A DNA stretch of 19,064 nt from an uncultured Bacilli bacterium. Its GTDB lineage: Bacteria > Bacillota_I > Bacilli_A > RF39 > UBA660. Position numbers and translations under genes: made by a program. The notes beneath the pieces were generated by a model that was not told the DNA's origin, made no database searches, and saw only the letters and a list, made by a program, of their open reading frames with translations. This document shows, one piece after another, positions 1-7,501 of this stretch. Each line of letters opens with the position of its first letter. The stretch's first letter is position 1. The DNA is taken from contig CAKONT010000003.1 of NCBI GenBank assembly GCA_934097255.1, positions 1 to 19,064 on the forward strand, written 5' to 3'.

Positions 1-283
1 TTATTTTTCGATTATGAAATTTGTTAAGTTTAAGTAATACATAATAACTATTATCATAGTAAAAAGAAATTTCACTTTTTAACGTTAACACAATTTGAAA
101 AACAGGAATATCATTCATAATCATTTCATTATTTAAAATATAAAGTTCATTAAGTTCGCTGATACTTCGCTTAACTTTTTCAAGCTTAAAATCGATCCCA
201 TTGTATATAAAATAATAATCATCTGAAACTTTATTTAAATCAATAACATATATATTATAATAATAAATAAGACTATTTTTCAT
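1..283 (-). CDS. Hypothetical protein, N-terminal 94 residues (cut by window edge)
   Basis: An open frame begins with ATG at 283, preceded by a GGGAG ribosome binding site, and runs off the left edge with no stop. The visible residues start MKNSLIYYYNIYVIDLNKV and are rich in Tyr, Asn and Ile, with no signal peptide. Stretches such as YYFIYNGIDFKLEKV and YYVLLKLN look like the beta-rich N-lobe of a kinase-like fold, as in the CotS/YutH spore-coat family. That is a weak inference from pattern only. It sits 53 bases downstream of the coiled-coil gene, beyond that gene's terminator, so it probably needs its own promoter, which I did not identify with confidence. Confidence 0.6.
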   Translation of the reverse strand, partial: MKNSLIYYYNIYVIDLNKVSDDYYFIYNGIDFKLEKVKRSISELNELYILNNEMIMNDIPVFQIVLTLKSEISFYYDNSYYVLLKLNKFHNRKI

Positions 284-326
284 AAATTGCTCCCAATTAA
301 TTTTATGAAAGTGATATTTAAATATG

Positions 327-351
327 AAAAAAGAGCTTAAATAGCTCTTTT
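327..351 (-). terminator. Rho-independent terminator of the coiled-coil protein gene
   Basis: On the minus strand a 9-bp perfect stem (AAAAGAGCT / AGCTCTTTT; arms 343-351 and 329-337) with a 5-nt loop is followed by a run of T. The stop codon TAA at 337-339 of the gene lies inside the hairpin. Confidence 0.8.
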
Positions 352-1440
352 ACCTTCATTACCCCTCATCTTATTTAAAATATCATCAAAACTATAAATA
401 TGTCCTATTGCATCTTTTATATCGTTAGAGTTTAACTCTTCTAAGTTCTTACCTTGACTTATGATAGTATCGTTTTTTATCTCTGATACTTTTTTATCGT
501 CTTCTTCTTCTAACATTGACTCAATTATACTCGTTGCTTCTTTGGCATTTTGTTCTTCTGCTTCTTTTAAATTTGCAAATTCCAAATTATAATTATTAGT
601 CAATTTTTCCTGTTTTAAACGATTTTCATCTGCTAATTTAGCAACTCCAAAACCATCGTAAATCTTTTTTGCCACAGTGTTTTTCTTATTCTTATTATTA
701 ACTATTTCTTCTTTTAATAAACTAATCTTAGAATCATACTCAGCAAGTTTTTTCTCAGTTTCCTTACGATACTCTTCCATTTCTTGTTCCAAAGCTATTT
801 TCTTTTCTTCTTTTTCATATGTTTTAGATTGGATACTATTTAAAATTTTTAATCCGCCTGATAGATACTTAATTGATTCCTCAAATTTTCCTTCACCTTG
901 TAAACTGATTTTATCTTTCATTTTAGCAATTTCAGATGCGTAATCAAACGATGGAGCGGAAGTATTAGAAACAACTGTTTTTTCATGAACAATTGACTCT
1001 TGATGTGAAGGTATTGTTTGCTTTCTTAAACCATACGCTGTCTCAAAAGAACTATTATAATTATTGTTATAGCTAGGTTCTTCTTTTACAGGTTCATACT
1101 TTTGTTCTTGGTAATCTTTTTCAAATGAATAAACATATGGCTCTTTCACTTCTTCTTTTGTTTCTTCTTTATCCTGTTCGAATGAATACCCTTTAAATTC
1201 TTCCTTCTTTTCTTCATTTTCTAATGTAACATATTGTTCTTGTGGTGTTACATTTTCATTTTCAAAAGAATTATCTATATCTTCAGGAGATTTTTCATAA
1301 AAAGCAGTCTTAGTATATCTTAAATGAGCATCATCAAGCATCACTTTACCAGTTTTAATCTTTTTTGATCTTAAAGAATCGCCAAAAATAACAGGTTCTT
1401 TTAAATCGCCAAATACATCTACATAATAAACATCATTCAT
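337..1440 (-). CDS. Acidic coiled-coil protein of unknown function
   Basis: I do not recognise the family. The 367-residue protein starts at ATG 1440 with an AGGAGGAG ribosome binding site eight bases upstream. It has a short ordered-looking start (MNDVYYVDVFGDLKEPVIFG), then about 120 residues that are Glu/Lys/Tyr-rich and look disordered, with recurring YSFE motifs. Residues about 165-320 are strongly helical and charged, typical of coiled coil. There is no signal peptide or membrane segment, so it is probably cytoplasmic. It lies 12 bases after the DUF1292 gene and is very likely cotranscribed with it. A structural or scaffold role is possible, but nothing in the sequence proves one. Confidence 0.75.
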   Translation of the reverse strand: MNDVYYVDVFGDLKEPVIFGDSLRSKKIKTGKVMLDDAHLRYTKTAFYEKSPEDIDNSFENENVTPQEQYVTLENEEKKEEFKGYSFEQDKEETKEEVKEPYVYSFEKDYQEQKYEPVKEEPSYNNNYNSSFETAYGLRKQTIPSHQESIVHEKTVVSNTSAPSFDYASEIAKMKDKISLQGEGKFEESIKYLSGGLKILNSIQSKTYEKEEKKIALEQEMEEYRKETEKKLAEYDSKISLLKEEIVNNKNKKNTVAKKIYDGFGVAKLADENRLKQEKLTNNYNLEFANLKEAEEQNAKEATSIIESMLEEEDDKKVSEIKNDTIISQGKNLEELNSNDIKDAIGHIYSFDDILNKMRGNEGKRAI

Positions 1441-1452
1441 TTTGCACTCCTC

Positions 1453-1725
1453 CTATTTTTCATTTTTAATAAGCTTTCTTAGCGCATCTTTAATTCTTGA
1501 CCACTCAGCATCTGATTCAACGCCCAAAAACTTAAACCCTTCATTATCTTTGACGATTTCAGTAACATAAATCGTAACATTTCCTTCATTGTCCATTTCA
1601 TTTTTAGTGTAAACACAATACTTTTTTTTCGTATCTCCAAACTCAAATGAAATGACCTCTTCTACTGTTTCAGTAGTGCCATCTGGTTTGTTTATAGTTA
1701 AAATTCTTCTTTCTTCTTCCATCAT
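1453..1725 (-). CDS. DUF1292 family protein (YrzB-like)
   Basis: This 90-residue acidic protein has the compact layout of the DUF1292 family: an N-terminal strand with a TTETVEEVISFEF segment, the K-x-Y-x-V-Y core (KKYCVYTKNE), then an E-I-V-like strand and a C-terminal helix with the EWSRIKDALRKL pattern. Family members are small Bacillota proteins, often in housekeeping operons, with no assigned biochemical function. Two ATGs stand in tandem (1725 and 1722) after GAGAGGAG; the second has the more usual 6-nt spacing, so the protein may be 89 residues. It is the first gene of a two-gene unit with the coiled-coil protein and has a good promoter just upstream. Confidence 0.8.
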   Translation of the reverse strand: MMEEERRILTINKPDGTTETVEEVISFEFGDTKKKYCVYTKNEMDNEGNVTIYVTEIVKDNEGFKFLGVESDAEWSRIKDALRKLIKNEK

Positions 1726-1756
1726 AGACTCCTCTCAATTCTACTCTACTGTATAA

Positions 1757-1785
1757 ATTGTAGCACAAAAAAAATGCAATTACAA
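1757..1785 (-). promoter_or_regulatory. Sigma-A-like promoter for the DUF1292 operon
   Basis: Minus strand: -35 TTGTAA (1780-1785), a 17-bp spacer containing a T8 run, then -10 TACAAT (1757-1762). The -35 and -10 regions are also partly complementary (TTGTA / TACAA), so an AT-rich hairpin is conceivable there. The predicted start is about 30 bases ahead of the ATG. Confidence 0.65.
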
Positions 1786-1828
1786 CATTTTATTTAAGAT
1801 AAACTAATTTTGTCAATTAAATTGCGTG

Positions 1829-2107
1829 TTAACTGCATTTTTTTAAAATAAACCACTTACATCCCGTCGCACAATAATTTTTTATATATTTTTCCAAATC
1901 ATTTATGTCATTGATACTACTACATTTTTTATTTTTACTATCATAAAACCCTTTTAAACGAAGTTTGTTATAAGCCATATCAAAAAAAATATAATCAAAA
2001 TCATTAAAATAATCCGTTACCATATCTACTACATCTTCATAATTAAAAATATTTCCATCATCTTTTATAAGAACATATTCTATATCGTTAAATAAATATT
2101 TTTTCAT
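1829..2107 (-). CDS. yutD: YutD-like domain protein
   Basis: The 92-residue product matches the YutD family by its conserved core: a D-Y-I/F-F-D-x-x-Y-N-x-L-R-L-K-G-F-Y segment at residues about 38-55, followed by the C-terminal pattern Y-x-x-x-Y-C-x-x-G-C-x-W/Y-F-I-L-K. The family is small, Bacillota-specific and has no established biochemical role. I chose ATG 2107 over a GTG at 2122 because GGTGGTGAT ends seven bases before the ATG. In Bacillus subtilis yutD lies in the same chromosomal neighbourhood as yunB, and here yunB is the next gene upstream, which supports both identifications. Confidence 0.8.
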   Translation of the reverse strand: MKKYLFNDIEYVLIKDDGNIFNYEDVVDMVTDYFNDFDYIFFDMAYNKLRLKGFYDSKNKKCSSINDINDLEKYIKNYCATGCKWFILKKCS

Positions 2108-2133
2108 AAAAAATATCACCACCGTTAACTTTT

Positions 2134-2161
2134 ATCTTATCATAAATATTTTTTTATTCAA
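2134..2161 (-). promoter_or_regulatory. Possible promoter for the yutD-like gene
   Basis: Minus strand: TTGAAT (2156-2161), a 16-bp spacer, then extended -10 TGATAAGAT with TAAGAT at 2134-2139. The -35 overlaps the last codons of yunB. The -35 match is only fair, and readthrough from yunB is an alternative. Confidence 0.4.
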
Positions 2162-2864
2162 GCGGTATTGACAAAATATCAGAACTTTTATTTAAAGAAC
2201 TACTATAATAATCTGGTATTTTACCCGTTATTATTTTATAAGAAACTGGTATTTGATTAGTTAATACGTATTTTTTTGATACCAAAGGAAGAAGTACCCT
2301 TACCTTAATTTCGACATATACTTCCATTGTAATAAGAGCATTATTTATTCCATATTCTTCTACTTTAGTATTAATATTTGTCGATAATAAACTATAACTT
2401 TTCATTTTTACAGGAATTTTTGGCCCCAAACTTGCTAAAAAGGGGTTTTTTAATGTTACTCCAAAAGGAACATAAAATAAAATAGCATCTTTATTTTTAA
2501 AAGAATCTCCATATTTATATTTGCCATTTTCCAAATTAATTAATGCTTTTTGAAAATCATTTGATATATCGTTTAAATACTCATTAACTAAAACAGGGTT
2601 ATAATCTATCATTTCAATTTCACCGTTTTTATTTTTACTTATTAAAAATAAATCCTTATCTAACTTTTTATAAGAACTATTACTAACCGCGGTATTTAAT
2701 ACTGTCGAAACAAGTGATGAAACAAGCGAAGACGAATAATCCAAAAGATATGAAACTGAATTATTTAAAAATTTACCCGAAGATAATAAAAATATAAAAA
2801 TAAATAAAAATATAAAAACCCCTGTTTTCTTCTTCTTTTTTTTATGTAAATGCATTCTTTTCAT
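2154..2864 (-). CDS. yunB: Sporulation protein YunB family
   Basis: The 236-residue protein has a Lys/His-rich N-terminus (MKRMHLHKKKKKK), one hydrophobic membrane segment at about residues 14-32, and then an extracytoplasmic domain. Family hallmarks are visible: the ISKNKNGEIEMIDYNPVLVN region, G-V-T-L-x-N-P-F-L-A-S-L-G-P-K-I-P-V, and the C-terminal Q-I-P-V-S-Y-x-I-I-T-G-K-I-P-D-Y-Y. YunB is a sporulation protein made under mother-cell control in Bacillus; its exact role is not defined. The frame is open to 2912, but a promoter ends at 2884 with start near 2877, so ATG 2864 is the best start, although no strong ribosome binding site is seen. Its presence hints that the organism, or its recent ancestor, sporulates. 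Confidence 0.8.
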   Translation of the reverse strand: MKRMHLHKKKKKKTGVFIFLFIFIFLLSSGKFLNNSVSYLLDYSSSLVSSLVSTVLNTAVSNSSYKKLDKDLFLISKNKNGEIEMIDYNPVLVNEYLNDISNDFQKALINLENGKYKYGDSFKNKDAILFYVPFGVTLKNPFLASLGPKIPVKMKSYSLLSTNINTKVEEYGINNALITMEVYVEIKVRVLLPLVSKKYVLTNQIPVSYKIITGKIPDYYSSSLNKSSDILSIPLE

Positions 2865-2883
2865 AATAATATATATTTTTTTT

Positions 2884-2912
2884 AGTATAAAAAAAGCACT
2901 AAATAGTGCCAA
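2884..2912 (-). promoter_or_regulatory. Promoter of yunB, nested in the upstream gene's terminator
   Basis: Minus strand: -35 TTGGCA (2907-2912), exactly 17 bases, -10 TATACT (2884-2889). The -35 lies in the last codons of the upstream gene and shares bases with the terminator stem. The match is to a sigma-A-like consensus, not obviously to a sporulation sigma factor. Confidence 0.6.
2890..2909 (-). terminator. Terminator of the tail-anchored protein gene
   Basis: Minus strand stem GCACT / AGTGC (2905-2909 and 2896-2900) with a 4-nt ATTT loop and a T run at 2890-2895. The TAG stop at 2899-2901 is part of the hairpin. Confidence 0.65.
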
Positions 2913-3729
2913 AATACTTTAAAGTTAAATAAATTCCTGCCAAAACAAGAAGAAAAACAATAATAATTAAAAATATATTTCCTTTTTTTCGATATGTTTC
3001 AATTTCTTCTGTAAAACTTTTCAAATTTTTATCTTCGTCTAAAATTGGATCCTCAAAATCTAGATTTTGAACTATTTCCTTAGTTCTTTCAATAAGCTCT
3101 TCTTTTGATAACTTTGAAAGATCTTCCGCTTCGTCTTTTTCTTTATTTCCTTTTTCTTCAGGTACTTTTTCTTCTTGTTCTTCTTTAAATTCACCAGATG
3201 ATACATTATCTTTATTGTTATTATTATTTACTAAAGATATTTTTTCAGTCATTTCATATAACAAATCTTTGTCATTATCTTTTTCTATTTTTGGATATAT
3301 TTTATTAACAATTTCTTTTAAATCATCTTTAGAAAATTCTTTATTTTCTATATCCTTTAAATCAAGTTTAGTTAAAATATTATACTCAGTATTAATATCT
3401 CTTTTCTTTAACTCTAATTCCTTCTCTTCTTTTCTTTTTTTTAAAAATTCGTCGATATCATATATTCTTTCTCTATCTTCAACTATTGGTTCTTCAAAAA
3501 CACTATCTTGCTTTTTTAATGGAACTAAACCATCTAACTCTTTTAACTTATGATAATTAGATCTTGTTCTATTGTTATAATTTGTTTTTAAAGGAATTTC
3601 TAGAGCATTATCAACATCTATATAATCCACATTCAAAGAGAAAACATCATCATATAATTTTCTATTTTTGCTTATTCGTGACGTGTCTTCTTCTTTTACT
3701 ACATCATATTTTTCCATTCGACTACTCAT
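2899..3729 (-). CDS. Acidic, C-terminally membrane-anchored protein of unknown function
   Basis: I do not recognise the family. The 276-residue protein starts at ATG 3729 after AAGGAAG. Residues 1-245 are highly charged (Glu/Lys/Asp), with a low-complexity stretch of five Asn followed by an EEQEEKVPEEKG-type acidic segment in the middle, and look largely helical or disordered. A single hydrophobic helix (IFLIIIVFLLVLAGIYLTL) near the C-terminus is followed by only five residues. With no signal peptide this predicts a tail-anchored protein whose bulk faces the cytoplasm. It ends at a terminator that overlaps the yunB promoter and is divergent from the ferredoxin gene. Confidence 0.7.
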   Translation of the reverse strand: MSSRMEKYDVVKEEDTSRISKNRKLYDDVFSLNVDYIDVDNALEIPLKTNYNNRTRSNYHKLKELDGLVPLKKQDSVFEEPIVEDRERIYDIDEFLKKRKEEKELELKKRDINTEYNILTKLDLKDIENKEFSKDDLKEIVNKIYPKIEKDNDKDLLYEMTEKISLVNNNNNKDNVSSGEFKEEQEEKVPEEKGNKEKDEAEDLSKLSKEELIERTKEIVQNLDFEDPILDEDKNLKSFTEEIETYRKKGNIFLIIIVFLLVLAGIYLTLKYFGTI

Positions 3730-3778
3730 AAAAATCTTCCTTTCAAATAACTTTCTTATTATCTAATCTATTATTTAA

Positions 3779-3787
3779 AGTATATCA
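3779..3787 (-). promoter_or_regulatory. Extended -10 promoter for the tail-anchored protein gene
   Basis: Minus strand TGATATACT: a TG dinucleotide one base before TATACT (3779-3784). No convincing -35 is present, which is usual for extended -10 promoters. It is divergent from the ferredoxin promoter. Confidence 0.45.
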
Positions 3788-3810
3788 TATTTATTTTAAA
3801 AAGAAAATAT

Positions 3811-3839
3811 TTGTTTTTACAGATGTTTTATTTTATAAT
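3811..3839 (+). promoter_or_regulatory. Promoter of the ferredoxin gene
   Basis: -35 TTGTTT (3811-3816), 17-bp spacer, perfect -10 TATAAT (3834-3839). A TTGGAGG ribosome binding site follows at 3844-3850. Confidence 0.65.
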
Positions 3840-3858
3840 TTTATTGGAGGAAATTTTT

Positions 3859-4056
3859 ATGAAAGCAAAAGTTATTGAAAACGTCTGTATAGGTTGTGGA
3901 GCTTGTTGTGCTCTTGTACCTGATGTTTTTTCTTTAAACGATAATGGCGTTGCTTGTGCAATTGACGATGAAGTTTCTTTAGACTTACAAGAAGAAGTAA
4001 AAGAAGCTTGTGAAAACTGTCCAACAGGAGCTATTCAAATTAAGGAAGAAGAATAA
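3859..4056 (+). CDS. Ferredoxin, single [4Fe-4S] cluster
   Basis: A 65-residue electron carrier. Likely cluster ligands are Cys10, Cys13 and Cys16 (C-I-G-C-G-A-C) and Cys54 in the C-P-T-G-A-I motif, the pattern of monocluster bacterial ferredoxins such as Bacillus Fer. Extra Cys17, Cys33 and Cys51 are unlikely to be ligands, although Cys17 and Cys51 could form a disulfide as in some family members. ATG 3859 is chosen over an upstream ATG at 3811-3813... region because GGAGG sits eight bases ahead. This is the only plus-strand gene; it has its own promoter and shares a bidirectional terminator with rluB, so it is monocistronic. The redox partner cannot be read from the context. Confidence 0.92.
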   Translation: MKAKVIENVCIGCGACCALVPDVFSLNDNGVACAIDDEVSLDLQEEVKEACENCPTGAIQIKEEE

Positions 4057-4093
4057 AAAAATTGTATGAAAAAAACCATACAATTTTTTTATT
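4052..4093. terminator. Bidirectional terminator between ferredoxin and rluB
   Basis: A perfect 17-bp inverted repeat (4052-4068 and 4077-4093) with an 8-nt loop. A7 and T7 tracts flank the TTGTATG/CATACAA core, so it works on both strands. Both convergent stop codons (4054-4056 plus, 4089-4091 minus) lie inside the stem. Confidence 0.9.
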
Positions 4094-4823
4094 CGTTATC
4101 TAATGATAAAGCATACATTTTCTTTACTTCTTTAGTTGTTAATTTTCTATATTGACCTGATGTTAAACCATTTAAATTAAGAAATCCTATTCTTTCACGT
4201 TTTAATTTTAATACCTCGTGAGAAATAGCACTAAACATTTTTTTAACTTGATGGTTATGTCCCTCATGAAGAGTTATATAAACAATTGATGTATCACTTT
4301 TTTTATCGTAAGATTTTATCTTTACTTTACAAGGGCTAGTAATAAAATTATCTATTTCAATCCCTGTTTTTAAACTTTTTATATCACTACCGGTTAATTT
4401 ACCATTTATCTTGGCAACATAAACTTTTTCTATTTCTTTTGATGGGTGCATAAGTAAATTTGCAAAATCTCCATCATTTGTTAATAACATAATTCCCGTT
4501 GTGTCATAGTCTAATCTTCCAATTGGATATATTCTAGATGTCGTGTCAATAAAATCTACTACCGTCTTTCTTTTTTTGTCATCGCTTGTTGAAGAGATAA
4601 CCCCACGCGGTTTATACAATAAATAATATTCCTTAATGTCTTGTTCTATTGCCACATCATCTATTAAAATAACATCTTTATCTGTTACTTTATAACCCAT
4701 TTCTGTTATTACTTGATTATTTACCTTTACTCTACCTTCTTTTATTAATTCTTCTGCTTTCCTTCTTGATGTGAACCCAAAAGATGCTATTTTCTTTTGT
4801 AATCTTTCACTATTAACACTCAT
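4089..4823 (-). CDS. rluB: 23S rRNA pseudouridine synthase, RluB/RsuA family
   Basis: This 244-residue enzyme converts a uridine in ribosomal RNA to pseudouridine. Residues 5-60 form an S4 RNA-binding domain (ERLQKKIASFGFTSRRKAEELI). The catalytic domain carries the family motif G-R-L-D-Y-D-T-T-G with catalytic Asp105, then L-L-T-N-D-G-D, and the late E-G-x-N-H-Q-V-K-K-M-F motif. ATG 4823 has AGGTGAT upstream. In Bacillus subtilis rluB (ypuL) belongs to the dacB-spmA-spmB operon, so a position directly downstream of a dac gene is meaningful. Here dac is interrupted, but rluB appears to keep a promoter of its own. Whether it acts on 23S (RluB) or 16S (RsuA) is inferred from Bacillota precedent. 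Confidence 0.9.
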   Translation of the reverse strand: MSVNSERLQKKIASFGFTSRRKAEELIKEGRVKVNNQVITEMGYKVTDKDVILIDDVAIEQDIKEYYLLYKPRGVISSTSDDKKRKTVVDFIDTTSRIYPIGRLDYDTTGIMLLTNDGDFANLLMHPSKEIEKVYVAKINGKLTGSDIKSLKTGIEIDNFITSPCKVKIKSYDKKSDTSIVYITLHEGHNHQVKKMFSAISHEVLKLKRERIGFLNLNGLTSGQYRKLTTKEVKKMYALSLDNE

Positions 4824-4840
4824 TTAAATCACCTAGAGAT

Positions 4841-4870
4841 ATTATAATAAAATTATAAATATTTAATCAA
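4841..4870 (-). promoter_or_regulatory. Possible promoter of rluB
   Basis: Minus strand: TTGATT (4865-4870, inside the last codons of dac), 18-bp spacer, perfect -10 TATAAT (4841-4846). It would let rluB be expressed despite the insertion in dac. Confidence 0.45.
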
Positions 4871-5795
4871 GTAATTGTTCGAAAAAAAGTTTTATTTTTT
4901 TCATAGTAGATATTTTATCGTTTTTTACATAAATGTAGTCCTTATAAATAATATCATCATCTAAATAGACATAAATATTACCATAAATTGATTTTTTATT
5001 ATCAACTTTCTTTTCTGTTTTTATTAAAACTTTTTCTTTTTCCTTTTCCGTCATAGGATATTTAAATTCATTTTCCAAATAAGTTTTTTCAGACACATCA
5101 CTTATATTAATATCTCCTTTATTTAATATTACATAATTTTTATATTTCTTAAACATTTCTTCATAAAGACTTTGGTGATAATCATATAAATATGAATCAC
5201 TTGAAATAGTTGCTATGGCAAGATTTAGATCATGATTTGTTGCACTAGATACAAGAATTCTGCCTGCTTTTGGAGTATATCCAGTTTTTCCTCCTGTTGC
5301 TTTTTCATAATTAAATAAAAGCTCATTTCTATTTTTCCAGGTGTAACTTTTTAAATTACTAGAAGTACTATAATATTTTGTTTTAACAACGTTTCTAAAA
5401 ACAGGACTTTGATAAGCATAAGAATATAATTTTACTAAGTCATTAGAACTTGAATAATTAGTTGTTTCTTCATCTAAGCCATGAGGATTTTCATATATTG
5501 TATTATTTAAATTTAATTCTTTTGCTTTTTTATTCATCAATTTAACAAAGCTTTTTTCATCTTTTGAAACAAAACAAGAAATAGATTCAGCAGCATCATT
5601 ACCACTTCTTAACATAAGACCATATACCAAATCTAAAAGAAGCATTTCTTCATTTTTTTCTATATAAATATTAGATCCATACATTTTTAAAACTTCGTCA
5701 GATATTTTAACAATTTCTTCAAGTCTATTAGATTCAATTGCTAAAACGGCTGTCATAATTTTAGTTGTGACTACAAAGTGACGAAATTTTTTCAA
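4863..5795 (-). CDS. D-alanyl-D-alanine carboxypeptidase, C-terminal part of interrupted gene
   Basis: This is the larger fragment of a low-molecular-weight PBP (DacA/DacB/DacF type) that trims the terminal D-Ala from peptidoglycan stem peptides. Host-derived sequence runs from 4863 to the repeat end at 5768; the open frame continues to a TTG at 5795 inside the recombinase gene, with no good ribosome binding site. The frame reads V-T-T-K where intact enzymes have S-T-T-K, so the catalytic serine is missing, and the signal peptide is absent. The other motifs are intact: S-G-N at residues 64-66 and K-T-G at 170-172, and the protein ends with an amphipathic helix (KIKLFFEQLLD) like the membrane anchor of PBP5. 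Joined to the fragment at 8740-8883 it gives a complete enzyme of about 349 residues. As it stands it should be inactive. Confidence 0.9.
   Translation of the reverse strand: MKKFRHFVVTTKIMTAVLAIESNRLEEIVKISDEVLKMYGSNIYIEKNEEMLLLDLVYGLMLRSGNDAAESISCFVSKDEKSFVKLMNKKAKELNLNNTIYENPHGLDEETTNYSSSNDLVKLYSYAYQSPVFRNVVKTKYYSTSSNLKSYTWKNRNELLFNYEKATGGKTGYTPKAGRILVSSATNHDLNLAIATISSDSYLYDYHQSLYEEMFKKYKNYVILNKGDINISDVSEKTYLENEFKYPMTEKEKEKVLIKTEKKVDNKKSIYGNIYVYLDDDIIYKDYIYVKNDKISTMKKIKLFFEQLLD
5752..5768 (-). repeat. Attachment-site core, left copy (17-bp direct repeat)
   Basis: ACAACTAAAATTATGAC on the minus strand, identical to 8723-8739. It encodes TTKIM of the dac active-site motif. The recombinase stop codon TAA (5761-5763) also lies within it. 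Flanks differ immediately on both sides of the two copies. Confidence 0.93.
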
Positions 5796-7365
5796 AATTA
5801 TTGTAATCCCATATATACGTTATATTAAATAAGTTTATGTATATATTAAGGATTACTCTCGTTTTATCGGCTGATTTTTTAACTACTATCTTGTCAATTA
5901 AAAGTTTTGATAATTTTTCAAAATTTTCATTAATAAAATCACCTAGTTCCAATTTTTTTATTTGTTTAAGTGTTGCATTAATATCTTTTTTTTCTAATTC
6001 TTTTTTTTCTTTTTTTATATTTTCTATTTCATTATTGTATTTATTATTTCTAGTTTCAAATTCACTTTTTTCTATAACTTTTTCTATGTACAATTCGAGC
6101 AAGCTTTCTTTCTTATAATTTAAATTATTGATTTCCTTTTTTAATTTTTCTATTTCATTACATGCATTAAAGGTAGTATTTTTATATATATTTATTAATT
6201 TACCTTTTATTTCATCAAAATTATTAATTAAATAACTATATACATTTTTAAAGATTTTATCTAGCTCTTTTTCATATAATTTTGGGCTTTTACAAGTTTT
6301 ATCACCATGCGTTGCATATTCATTACAAATCCAATAACTATTTCCATTATTATTAACTCTTTTATATTTAGAGTTATGATGTTCGCAATAAATATTACCA
6401 CTATAAGGATATCTTTTTGAAAATACTCTTGGTTCTGCTACATTTTTTAAATAATTTACTTTTTTTATTTTTAATAATTTGTTTGCTTTATCCCAAAGTT
6501 CTTCTGACACTATTGCAGGTATTTCACCTTTACTATCTTCTATGATCCATTCATCCATTGGTAATCTAATTTGTTTTTTATTTCGATAATCTTTTGTCAT
6601 AACAGTATTTGTACAATAAAATCCTTTATATTTAGGATTAGTAATCATTCTTCTTAAAGTTGTTATATGGATATAGTCACCTTTTTTAGTTTTATACCCT
6701 TCTTCATATAATATTTTAGATATTTTTGATAGGCCGTACTCTCCACTAGCGTACAACGAATAAATTCTTCTAATCATTTTTGCTTCTTTTTCATCTATCT
6801 TTAATTTACCTTTTTCTTTTGTAAAACCTGTAATAACATTATTGCCTAGAACATGTCCTTTTTCTCTAGATCTTTTCATGCCAAATCTAACTCTTTCAGA
6901 TAGTTTTCTAACCTCTTCTTGAGCAATTGAAGACATTATAGTAAGTCTTAGCTCTGAATCAGGTAATATTGTATTAATATTATCTGATAAAAATAATATC
7001 CCAACATCACTAGCTAGAAGTTCCTGAGTATATTTAATACTATCTACTGTATTTCTTGAAAATCTAGATATTTCTTTTGTTAGAATCAAATCAAATTTTC
7101 CTTTTTTTGCATCGTGAATCATTTTTAAAAAGTTAGTTCTATTTTTAACACTAGTTCCACTAATTCCCTCATCTATATATCCTGGAACATATTTCCAATT
7201 TAAGTTTTCCATTATAAAGTTTTTAAAATATAAAATCTGATTGTCTAGAGAATTAAGTTGTTCATCTTTATCAGTAGATACCCTTGCATAAAAAGTTACT
7301 CCAAGTGGTATGTTATATATACTTTCTCCTCTTGATATTTCATTTCTGATTTTACATAAGTCCAT
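5761..7365 (-). CDS. Large serine recombinase (site-specific integrase/excisionase)
   Basis: A 534-residue enzyme that cuts and rejoins DNA at short attachment sites through a phosphoserine intermediate. Residues 22-170 are the resolvase domain with Y-A-R-V-S-T-D (catalytic Ser30, Arg28) and the E-I-S-R-F-S-R-N motif. The recombinase domain follows (NNVITGFTKEKGKLKIDEKEA to about residue 300). A zinc ribbon with CEHH and later C-N-E and T-C-K residues lies at about 325-375. A long Lys/Glu coiled coil at about 400-475 is typical of this class. ATG 7365 is preferred over a TTG three bases earlier; its A is shared with the TGA of the preceding small gene and AGGAG lies ten bases upstream. It ends inside the left attachment core, the usual place for an integrase gene. 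It probably mediates integration; excision commonly needs a directionality factor. Confidence 0.95.
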   Translation of the reverse strand: MDLCKIRNEISRGESIYNIPLGVTFYARVSTDKDEQLNSLDNQILYFKNFIMENLNWKYVPGYIDEGISGTSVKNRTNFLKMIHDAKKGKFDLILTKEISRFSRNTVDSIKYTQELLASDVGILFLSDNINTILPDSELRLTIMSSIAQEEVRKLSERVRFGMKRSREKGHVLGNNVITGFTKEKGKLKIDEKEAKMIRRIYSLYASGEYGLSKISKILYEEGYKTKKGDYIHITTLRRMITNPKYKGFYCTNTVMTKDYRNKKQIRLPMDEWIIEDSKGEIPAIVSEELWDKANKLLKIKKVNYLKNVAEPRVFSKRYPYSGNIYCEHHNSKYKRVNNNGNSYWICNEYATHGDKTCKSPKLYEKELDKIFKNVYSYLINNFDEIKGKLINIYKNTTFNACNEIEKLKKEINNLNYKKESLLELYIEKVIEKSEFETRNNKYNNEIENIKKEKKELEKKDINATLKQIKKLELGDFINENFEKLSKLLIDKIVVKKSADKTRVILNIYINLFNITYIWDYNNFEKISSLCSHN

Positions 7366-7475
7366 CAACTATCAACTCCTAATTTTTTTAAAGCATCATT
7401 ATATAAATCAAAATTAATTATTTTTCTCTTATATAAGTACTCATTTAAAATTATAGCAAGTTCAGTATCAATCAT
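7365..7475 (-). CDS. 36-residue protein coupled to the recombinase
   Basis: A short gene, MIDTELAIILNEYLYKRKII to the end VDS, with GGTGAT just ahead of ATG 7475. Its TGA stop overlaps the recombinase ATG (TGATG), a classic translational coupling arrangement, which is the best argument that it is real. It looks like two helices with alternating hydrophobic and charged residues and no membrane segment. The family is unknown to me. From its position it could be a recombination directionality factor or a modulator of the recombinase, but that is only an inference from context. Confidence 0.6.
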   Translation of the reverse strand: MIDTELAIILNEYLYKRKIINFDLYNDALKKLGVDS

Positions 7476-7501
7476 TTATATCACCAATTAATCTTATTAC
7501 A

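Noticed and set aside
677..943. Plus-strand frame opposite the coiled-coil protein, and similar frames at 3215-3553, 5837-6118, 8163-8390 and 18473-18655
   Set aside because: All lie inside real minus-strand genes, are Phe/Ser/Leu-rich as expected for antisense of Lys/Glu-rich genes, and lack ribosome binding sites.
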